Below, in pieces: positions 1 through 5,124 of a DNA stretch of 7,094 bases (positions are counted from its first letter, which is position 1; each line of letters opens with the position of its first letter). The notes under the pieces were generated by a model. That model searched no databases and was not told where the DNA came from. It saw only the letters and a list, made by a program, of their open reading frames with translations. This DNA is from Waddliaceae bacterium (GTDB lineage: Bacteria; Chlamydiota; Chlamydiia; Chlamydiales; SLOH01): positions 1-7,094 of the forward strand of contig SLOH01000154.1 in the NCBI GenBank assembly GCA_007132595.1, read 5' to 3'. The translations under genes were made by a program, and so were the position numbers.

Positions 1-387
1 AATTAAGCGCAGAAATTGATCAAGAGCGACAACATCAGGTCTTCTTTCAGTAAAAGGTTTCTCCATTTCACGTTGCATCAGTCCCTGCAAACGCATGGGA
101 AGACGATTGATAATTTCCTCATAGGGCGCCTCCCAGCGATCGTCGACGACTTGCGTGGGCGTTTGATTGGTTCTCGTTGAGTAGGTGTACTCATCTCTTA
201 ATTGCTGGTAATTTTGCGTGTTTTTTCTAAAGTCGGACGAGTCGGGTGTTCCTGTAATCAGAGTATAAATAATGGGCTGGTCTTGCAGCGTAAACCCGTA
301 CTGCTCCTTGATTTGCGGAGGCACTGACGGGTTCATCTCCTCATCTTTTCCCGATGGTGGTGGCTGGCTGCTAAGAGGCGTCGTCAT
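1..387 (-). CDS. Partial gene of unknown function, N-terminal 129 codons, cut by the window edge
   Basis: An open frame of exactly 129 codons runs from the ATG at 387 to the left edge without a stop, so the gene continues outside. It starts three bases after the stop of chaperone 2, behind GAGGAG at a six-base spacing. The N-terminus is polar, rich in Thr, Ser, Pro and Gln (MTTPLSSQPPPSGKDEEMN), with no signal peptide; it continues with QPIIYTLITGTPDSSDFRKN, a Tyr/Gln/Thr-rich part, and EEIINRLPMRLQGLMQREME. No cysteine and no hydrophobic membrane segment occur in the visible part. I do not recognise the family. Position, after translocator and chaperone and translationally coupled to the latter, suggests another secreted client, possibly the second (YopD/CopD-type) translocator or an effector; this rests on position only. 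The plus-strand frame at 272-646 overlapping it has no comparable ribosome binding site. Confidence 0.85.
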   Translation of the reverse strand, partial: MTTPLSSQPPPSGKDEEMNPSVPPQIKEQYGFTLQDQPIIYTLITGTPDSSDFRKNTQNYQQLRDEYTYSTRTNQTPTQVVDDRWEAPYEEIINRLPMRLQGLMQREMEKPFTERRPDVVALDQFLRLI

Positions 388-390
388 TTT

Positions 391-1023
391 TTACTCCTCA
401 GGAAATACCTTGTTCATCATTTTTTCAAAGAATTCATCCACTAGCTCCGAATCTATATCTGCAAAGGGAAGCTCTTCTTTTGGTTTACTGTTTAACTTTG
501 ATGTTAAATTATCGATCAAAGCCGTAATCTGCTCGGATAGCGGCTTTAATTGCGGGTTTTTTTTCGCCCGTTCATCTGCAAGTCTAAGGGCCATAATTCC
601 GCTGGCTTCATCGTTTTTTTCGACCATGCACTCGGCTGCAAAGTAAAATGGGTATGGACTCTCCTTGTCTAATAGCGCCGTTTTAAAGAAAAAGTGAATC
701 GCCTCGTCAAAATCCTTTTGCTGTCTGCAGCAAGTGGCAAGTCCCATTGAATATTTCGCATCGGATGGATTTAATACCAACAAGAGCTGGAAAATTCCCT
801 TCGCTTTGTCATAATGCCCGGCTTTAAATAACTGATAGGCATTGGCGTAGATATGCTCAAGGAACTCTTGGTCGAAATTCATCGCCTCATAAGGCAAAGC
901 GCCCTCTTTGATTGTGCTCATAAGAGCGTCTCTCATTGCTCGCTTTTGCTCGCTTGAGAGTTTATCTCCATGCTTCTGCACTTTTTCTTCGATTATTTGT
1001 TCAAGGTTGGATTCCTTATCCAT
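391..1023 (-). CDS. lcrH: Type III secretion chaperone, LcrH/SycD family (copy 2)
   Basis: A second LcrH/SycD-type chaperone, 210 residues. The TPR core runs about 55-86 (LEHIYANAYQLFKAGHYDKA), 89-120 (AKYSMGLATCCRQQKDFDEA) and 123-155 (PYPFYFAAECMVEKNDEASG), fitting the family closely. Against copy 1 I count 31 identities in 99 ungapped positions of this core, so the two are paralogues of long standing, not a recent duplication. It differs from copy 1 by a longer acidic, amphipathic C-terminal tail (about 156-210, with ELPFADIDSELVDEFFEKMM) where copy 1 is lysine-rich. It begins eight bases after the translocator stop, with AGGAG overlapping that TAG, and its GAG GAG end forms the ribosome binding site for the next gene. 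Chlamydiae typically carry more than one LcrH-type chaperone serving different translocators; here the client could be the translocator before it or the unfinished gene after it. Confidence 0.92.
   Translation of the reverse strand: MDKESNLEQIIEEKVQKHGDKLSSEQKRAMRDALMSTIKEGALPYEAMNFDQEFLEHIYANAYQLFKAGHYDKAKGIFQLLLVLNPSDAKYSMGLATCCRQQKDFDEAIHFFFKTALLDKESPYPFYFAAECMVEKNDEASGIMALRLADERAKKNPQLKPLSEQITALIDNLTSKLNSKPKEELPFADIDSELVDEFFEKMMNKVFPEE
394..399 (-). promoter_or_regulatory. Ribosome binding site of the partial gene, inside the chaperone 2 coding end
   Basis: GAGGAG is formed by the last two glutamate codons of chaperone 2, six bases before the ATG at 387. This is the same arrangement as at the chaperone 1 and translocator junction. 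Confidence 0.8.
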
Positions 1024-1028
1024 TTCAT

Positions 1029-1033
1029 CTCCT
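1029..1033 (-). promoter_or_regulatory. Ribosome binding site of chaperone 2
   Basis: AGGAG, five bases before the ATG at 1023, overlapping the TAG stop of the translocator gene. An ATG at 1028-1026 is out of frame and too close to the site to be the start. Confidence 0.8.
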
Positions 1034-3224
1034 ATGCTTGGGTAATTTGGTTTAATTGACTTTGCGATTGATTAAAGACGTTATCTAACACTCCTTGCAC
1101 CTCTTTTGCAAACTCGGCCGGACCGTCGAGTGCTTCAAATAAATTGTTTAAAACTTTTTTTAGAACTTTGATCAACGCTTGAATTTCTTCAATAAATTTG
1201 TCAAGCTCCCCTTGTATTTCAGCAATTTTGGCATTTTCTAAGTGATAGAGTCCTTGCACGATCTGCGCTGCTCCCTCATTAATGCTAGCTAAACCATAGA
1301 GAACTTTTGCTATCTTCTTTAGTGACTCTTTGCTTATTCTCGCCGACGCTTTCCCCGCTGCTGCAGCTCCCTTGCTAGCTCCGGCAGTGGCAGCGCCTCC
1401 GGCACCACCGGCTCCCATGGTAAGAGCGCAGATTACAATCATTGTAGACACTTTTACAGTTAAATCAACGATCATGACATCTTTCTGGCTTCCGCCCATC
1501 CCCAAGACAAGATCTTCTACGATTGATTCACTAAGGAAAGCGGGGTTACCCTCAAGAATCCCTCCTGACGTGTGGTCTGCCGCTACAGTACAAACAGCAA
1601 GTTGGACACCAATAGATAAAAACCTGCCTCCACTGCCTAAGCCTCTACATTTTTCAGTCAGTTGATCCATCCCTTTACTAAATAAATTGTTTTCAAACCC
1701 ATCGCCTTGTATTTCACTTGCTATCGCCATAGCGAAAACAACCAATCCCAAAGGACCTGATGCTAACGTTGCGATGAGCCCCCCGATTGACATCACTTTT
1801 TGAAGAGGAGCAAAGACCTTCATGATCCCTTTTTTCTTTTTCGCCTTTCTGTTGTGTGCTTCGATTCTTTTTCGCTCTGCTTCTTCTTTATTGATTTTGT
1901 GAAGGTTCATGTCGCGTTCCATGCGTGTCAGTTTGTGGCCGAGGCCAGCGTCCTTTAGTTGCATTTGGAAAAGAAGCCCCTTAAGTCCATCGAGTGCTTC
2001 AGTAATCATTTTTAAAAAGTTCATGATTCCTTCTTTTTCAGGGCCGTCGGCCATGCGGTCGACAACTTCTTTCATGCCCTGAACCATCTCTTCAATGTGT
2101 CTTGCTGATTGAAAGGCGGCTTTTCCTGAGGTAGTCATTTGTGATGGGGCATTAATGGCTTCTTGAGACGGCTTCCAGTCGGAATTGAGTTGGTATTCTC
2201 CGCGGATCTGTGCGGTGGCAGCTTTGATTTCAGATGCTGTCGGATTACTTGGATCGGCTGCAATTCCTTGCAGGACATAAGCAAAGTTCATTTCAATGGA
2301 GGCAAGCTGCAAGTTGCTTCCGGGAGTTTGCGTAAAATCGGGGCCCACAACCCCTTCGGACTGTAAATTTTCCAGCACTGCCTTTTGCGCGCTTTCGGCA
2401 AGCGCAATATCTTCCGGGCCGGCCTTTGCGTTTTCGATGCCATAGTAGGCGTTAAGAGCCCGTATTGCCGATTCGGGAGACTTGGCATTTGCTTTGATAT
2501 GGTCTTTCACACCGTCTTCAAATCGATTTTGCAAGGCTGCCATATACCCATTGGTATTTGGCTCCGATACCCAATTACTTAGCACTTCACTCACATCCGA
2601 CGACTCAGCGCTGTATATTTCTGAGATCGGCTCTTTGAGTCCGGAAATCACTTTTGCATCTAAACCGCTGATCAGCTCCTTAATGTCGCTTGGCATATTG
2701 GGGTTTTGCGTCATGTACTCATAAGCGACTCGGCTTTGCATCTCCTCGGCAGATAGACCGTACTTTTCAGCAAGGGCCGCAAGATCCGGATGACCATCCA
2801 TTTCTTTGAAAAATTGGGTGTTATATAAATTCTGAGCCGTATTGTGATAGTCTTCAGTAAAACCTTCGATCAATGTCCCGTTTTCTTCCATTTGGGCCAT
2901 TGTTTTGAGATCTCCTTTTAGAATGCTCTGCATCTGCGCACTCGTCAGTTGCTCAAACTCATTATCCATTGTGATGGTGCCAGCCTTGTTGCCGTCTGGC
3001 GTCTGCTTTGTCTTAGTCGAATTTAATCGCGTCTCATCTTTGGGATAGAGTTTTGGTGCATCAAGTTCTAGGCTGTTTAAAATTTCTTTGATAACAGCCG
3101 GATCCGCTTTTGAAATCGAGTCATTTTCATAAAGATCATGAGAGGAGACTGCAGCAGTGCCCTCAGATTCCCAAATACTAACATCTTGTGAGCCTCTCTC
3201 GGCTCCTCCAATACCTCCTGTCAT
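1032..3224 (-). CDS. copB: Type III secretion pore-forming translocator, YopB/IpaB/CopB-like
   Basis: A 730-residue protein with the architecture of the major hydrophobic translocator (SctE: YopB, IpaB, SipB, chlamydial CopB), which inserts in the host membrane to form the pore. In order: a polar N-terminus with a chaperone-binding-like PKLYP at 57-61; a long helical region to about 400; a coiled-coil stretch about 400-466 ending in the basic RKAKKKK; hydrophobic segment 1 at about 476-503 (IGGLIATLASGPLGLVVFAM); a weaker one at about 534-548; hydrophobic segment 2 at about 585-607 followed by a Gly/Ala-rich run to 627; and a C-terminal amphipathic helix about 640-700. It is longer than YopB (about 400), CopB (about 490) or IpaB (about 580), the extra length being mostly N-terminal. 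It is flanked by two LcrH-type chaperones. The start at 3224 is backed by AAGGAG six bases upstream; the next in-frame Met is residue 86. Confidence 0.88.
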   Translation of the reverse strand: MTGGIGGAERGSQDVSIWESEGTAAVSSHDLYENDSISKADPAVIKEILNSLELDAPKLYPKDETRLNSTKTKQTPDGNKAGTITMDNEFEQLTSAQMQSILKGDLKTMAQMEENGTLIEGFTEDYHNTAQNLYNTQFFKEMDGHPDLAALAEKYGLSAEEMQSRVAYEYMTQNPNMPSDIKELISGLDAKVISGLKEPISEIYSAESSDVSEVLSNWVSEPNTNGYMAALQNRFEDGVKDHIKANAKSPESAIRALNAYYGIENAKAGPEDIALAESAQKAVLENLQSEGVVGPDFTQTPGSNLQLASIEMNFAYVLQGIAADPSNPTASEIKAATAQIRGEYQLNSDWKPSQEAINAPSQMTTSGKAAFQSARHIEEMVQGMKEVVDRMADGPEKEGIMNFLKMITEALDGLKGLLFQMQLKDAGLGHKLTRMERDMNLHKINKEEAERKRIEAHNRKAKKKKGIMKVFAPLQKVMSIGGLIATLASGPLGLVVFAMAIASEIQGDGFENNLFSKGMDQLTEKCRGLGSGGRFLSIGVQLAVCTVAADHTSGGILEGNPAFLSESIVEDLVLGMGGSQKDVMIVDLTVKVSTMIVICALTMGAGGAGGAATAGASKGAAAAGKASARISKESLKKIAKVLYGLASINEGAAQIVQGLYHLENAKIAEIQGELDKFIEEIQALIKVLKKVLNNLFEALDGPAEFAKEVQGVLDNVFNQSQSQLNQITQA

Positions 3225-3227
3225 GAC

Positions 3228-3779
3228 TTACTCCTTTTTCTTTTTTTTCTTTAATTTCATCTCTTTTTCCAAACTTTTAAGTGTCATTTTTGCGCGGTCT
3301 TTAAGTGTTTGGAACTCCTCTTTTTCTCCTGCACGCTTAATCGCCATTTCCAAAGAGACCATCGCCGAGACCTTGTCGCCGATTTGCAAGTAGCAGTCGG
3401 AGGCGTGGTAATGCGGAACGGGATTTTTCGGCTCAAATACGCAGCAGAGAGTGTAGAGGTGAACGGCGCTTTTGTAGTCTTTCATCATGTGAAGACAAGC
3501 GGCAAGTCCATGGGTATACCTCGGCTCTGTCGAATCCATCATAATTAAGAGTCGAAACAGATGAGAGGCGTCTTTGTACTTACCTGAGTTATACAGACGG
3601 AACGCCTGTCCATATAATCCCTCAAGGGTAGAATCACTCATTCCCAGGGTATTTTTTGGCATGACTTGCTTTTGCAGTATTTCTCTAGACGCGCGATCTA
3701 GCTCTTTCTTTTTCTTTTCGCCAAGCGATTGTCCGAGTTCTTCGACTGCGTCGAGCATCTCTTTTTGGTCACCTTTCAT
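3228..3779 (-). CDS. lcrH: Type III secretion translocator chaperone, LcrH/SycD family (copy 1)
   Basis: A 183-residue cytoplasmic class II chaperone of the LcrH/SycD/IpgC family, which holds hydrophobic translocators unfolded and unaggregated before export. Three TPR-like repeats are visible: about 52-83 (LEGLYGQAFRLYNSGKYKDA), 86-117 (PRYTHGLAACLHMMKDYKSA) and 120-151 (PVPHYHASDCYLQIGDKVSA). The spacing and the GLAAC and (S/A)xC positions match the family. LcrH proteins are usually about 160-170 residues; this one has a longer lysine-rich N-terminal helix (KKKK at 22-25) and a C-terminal tail with six lysines at 177-182. It starts at 3779 behind AAGGAGG, 10 bases after the previous gene. 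Its last codons supply the ribosome binding site of the translocator gene, which begins three bases after the stop, pointing to that protein as its main client. Family call is strong; exact client is inferred. Confidence 0.93.
   Translation of the reverse strand: MKGDQKEMLDAVEELGQSLGEKKKKELDRASREILQKQVMPKNTLGMSDSTLEGLYGQAFRLYNSGKYKDASHLFRLLIMMDSTEPRYTHGLAACLHMMKDYKSAVHLYTLCCVFEPKNPVPHYHASDCYLQIGDKVSAMVSLEMAIKRAGEKEEFQTLKDRAKMTLKSLEKEMKLKKKKKKE
3231..3236 (-). promoter_or_regulatory. Ribosome binding site of the translocator gene, inside the chaperone 1 coding end
   Basis: AAGGAG is made of the last base of one lysine codon plus part of AAG GAG, the final sense codons of chaperone 1, six bases before the ATG at 3224. 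It fixes the translocator start and implies translational coupling. Confidence 0.85.
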
Positions 3780-3784
3780 TTATT

Positions 3785-3791
3785 CCTCCTT
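3785..3791 (-). promoter_or_regulatory. Ribosome binding site of chaperone 1
   Basis: AAGGAGG, five bases before the ATG at 3779. Its first two bases are the last two of the TAA stop of the preceding gene, so ribosomes ending there lie on the site. Confidence 0.85.
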
Positions 3792-5109
3792 ATCTGAAGA
3801 TGGCACTGATTAAGGAACCCAATTGGTCTAAAATTGCTGTTCCTATGTTGACTTGCTGTGTCACAGCATCACTACTTTGGTTCACGGCACTTTGGTGCGA
3901 TTTGGCATCATCGACGACAACCTGCCGTCTGGCACGTACAATTTCAATCATTCGGTTGGCCTTGGTATTGAATTGGTTTCTCTGGGTTTCTGAAAAGGAA
4001 AATCGATCCCCTTGGGATGCAATCGGGATACTATTAATTGTTTCAGTGTAGGCCTTTTGCCATTTGGATAAGAAGGTGAGCCTCTCAGCCTGGGCAATCG
4101 AGATTTGTTGAATGACTTCAATCATCGAGATAATCAGCTTCATAATTCTGTCGAGAACAATCGTTCTTTTGCTTGCCTCATTTGAGAGACTCTCGACAGC
4201 CGGAACCATATTTGAGAGCGTGTAGACAGTTCGAACCCATCCCTCGAATGCAAGGCTTGGAACAAAATATCCGGCATCCGGGTCTCCGTGGCCCGTTTTT
4301 CCAAGGACCTCTTGATAAAATGCTAAGAGCGCCTCTTCGTAATCGTCTGGGTCGTTGCTGACAAATGCATTGAATACATTGCGGAACGTTGGGTAGTCCA
4401 CATCATATTGTGAAAGGGCTGTCTGCGAGTCGATATAATGTTGAGATGTCAAAAAGACAAGGTCATCGCGATACTCTGTTGAGTCAAACGTTGCAATTCT
4501 TTGAAATGCGCGGGTAAATGTGGAGAGAAAGTGGTGAAAACTATTTCCTCCGACCTCATTTCCACTTCCGGTTGCACCTGAATATCCGAGCGTCTGTTGG
4601 CCGGTCGTTGCATCGACATGGAAAGGGTAGTTGGCAAAAAAGTCGTCGAAAAAGTTATCCGCTTGTTGGGTGAGCTCGGTTAATGACATTCCAAGTGTGC
4701 CGACAAGCTCTTGCCCCTCGATTTCATTTGTCGGTGAATTTGTCGATGGAAAGGTGGTCGGGTTGCCTGATGCATTTAATCCAAGATGAGCGAGATACGT
4801 TTCTCTAAAGACATTTAATATATCTGCTTTCGCCGCGCCTCCAAATGAGGCAAGCGCCGTAGCAAATTCATCCAGTGAGTCCGGAAACCCTTGAATATTT
4901 CCCGAGCCATCTTCATAGCTGCTGAGAAATGCGTCTAGATCAACAATTGTATTAAGTGCTGTCAATCCGTCTTTAAGAATATCTGCTTCTAGAATATTTC
5001 CGGTATCTTGTGTGTCTCCCATCTCATCGATATCGGTAAGGTAGGGGAGCACCTTTAAGATGTCGGGGTTGTCTTGGAAAAAGCTTCCGTCAAAACTAGT
5101 GTTGGACAT
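3790..5109 (-). CDS. Unrecognised cysteine-free protein with C-terminal helical hairpin, candidate tip or hydrophilic translocator
   Basis: This 439-residue protein lacks a signal peptide, a convincing membrane segment and any cysteine. The N-terminus (MSNTSFDGSFFQDNPD) is polar and Ser/Asn-rich, as in many type III substrates. Residues about 108-190 include a Gly/Thr/Ser/Asn-rich linker. The C-terminal third looks like a helical hairpin: helix about 303-358 (containing RIMKLIISMIEVIQQISIAQ), a short turn with PIASQGD, then helix about 373-437 ending TAILDQLGSLISAIFR. Type III needle, tip and filament proteins commonly end in such a coiled-coil helix. The gene lies 15 bases after the 637-residue gene and 10 bases before an LcrH-type chaperone, the place of lcrV in Yersinia. 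The start at 5109 has a near-perfect AGGAGGT. Alternatives are a CopD-like translocator, since chlamydial copD neighbours copB, or an effector; the lack of a clear transmembrane helix argues against a YopD-type protein. Confidence 0.87.
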   Translation of the reverse strand: MSNTSFDGSFFQDNPDILKVLPYLTDIDEMGDTQDTGNILEADILKDGLTALNTIVDLDAFLSSYEDGSGNIQGFPDSLDEFATALASFGGAAKADILNVFRETYLAHLGLNASGNPTTFPSTNSPTNEIEGQELVGTLGMSLTELTQQADNFFDDFFANYPFHVDATTGQQTLGYSGATGSGNEVGGNSFHHFLSTFTRAFQRIATFDSTEYRDDLVFLTSQHYIDSQTALSQYDVDYPTFRNVFNAFVSNDPDDYEEALLAFYQEVLGKTGHGDPDAGYFVPSLAFEGWVRTVYTLSNMVPAVESLSNEASKRTIVLDRIMKLIISMIEVIQQISIAQAERLTFLSKWQKAYTETINSIPIASQGDRFSFSETQRNQFNTKANRMIEIVRARRQVVVDDAKSHQSAVNQSSDAVTQQVNIGTAILDQLGSLISAIFR

Positions 5110-5116
5110 AAAATAA

Positions 5117-5123
5117 CCTCCTC
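5117..5123 (-). promoter_or_regulatory. Ribosome binding site of the 439-residue gene
   Basis: GAGGAGG followed by TT, seven bases before the ATG at 5109. It is the strongest site in the cluster and overlaps the second of the two stops (TAA TGA) ending the preceding gene. Confidence 0.85.
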
Positions 5124-5124
5124 A

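Noticed and set aside
272..646. Plus-strand frame of 124 codons
   Set aside because: It lies antisense to chaperone 2 and the partial gene, spans their junction, has Ser/Phe-rich composition typical of a reverse-strand shadow, and lacks a good ribosome binding site.
1330..1665. Plus-strand Ala/Pro-rich frame of 111 codons
   Set aside because: It is the complement of the Gly/Ala-rich second hydrophobic region of the translocator; its odd composition follows from that.
3203..3219. Two Shine-Dalgarno-like sequences (AGGAGGT and GGAGGAG) within codons 2-8 of the translocator gene
   Set aside because: They encode a Gly-rich start (TGGIGGA), and no in-frame start codon follows at a workable distance; the site at 3231-3236 already explains the start at 3224.
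4173..4361. Plus-strand 62-codon frame and other short frames opposite the large genes
   Set aside because: All lie wholly antisense to well-supported genes, without ribosome binding sites or recognisable protein features.
3790..5109. Calling the 439-residue protein CopD or LcrV outright
   Set aside because: The position fits either, but I see no transmembrane helix for a YopD/CopD-type protein and no diagnostic LcrV motif, so naming it would go beyond the evidence.
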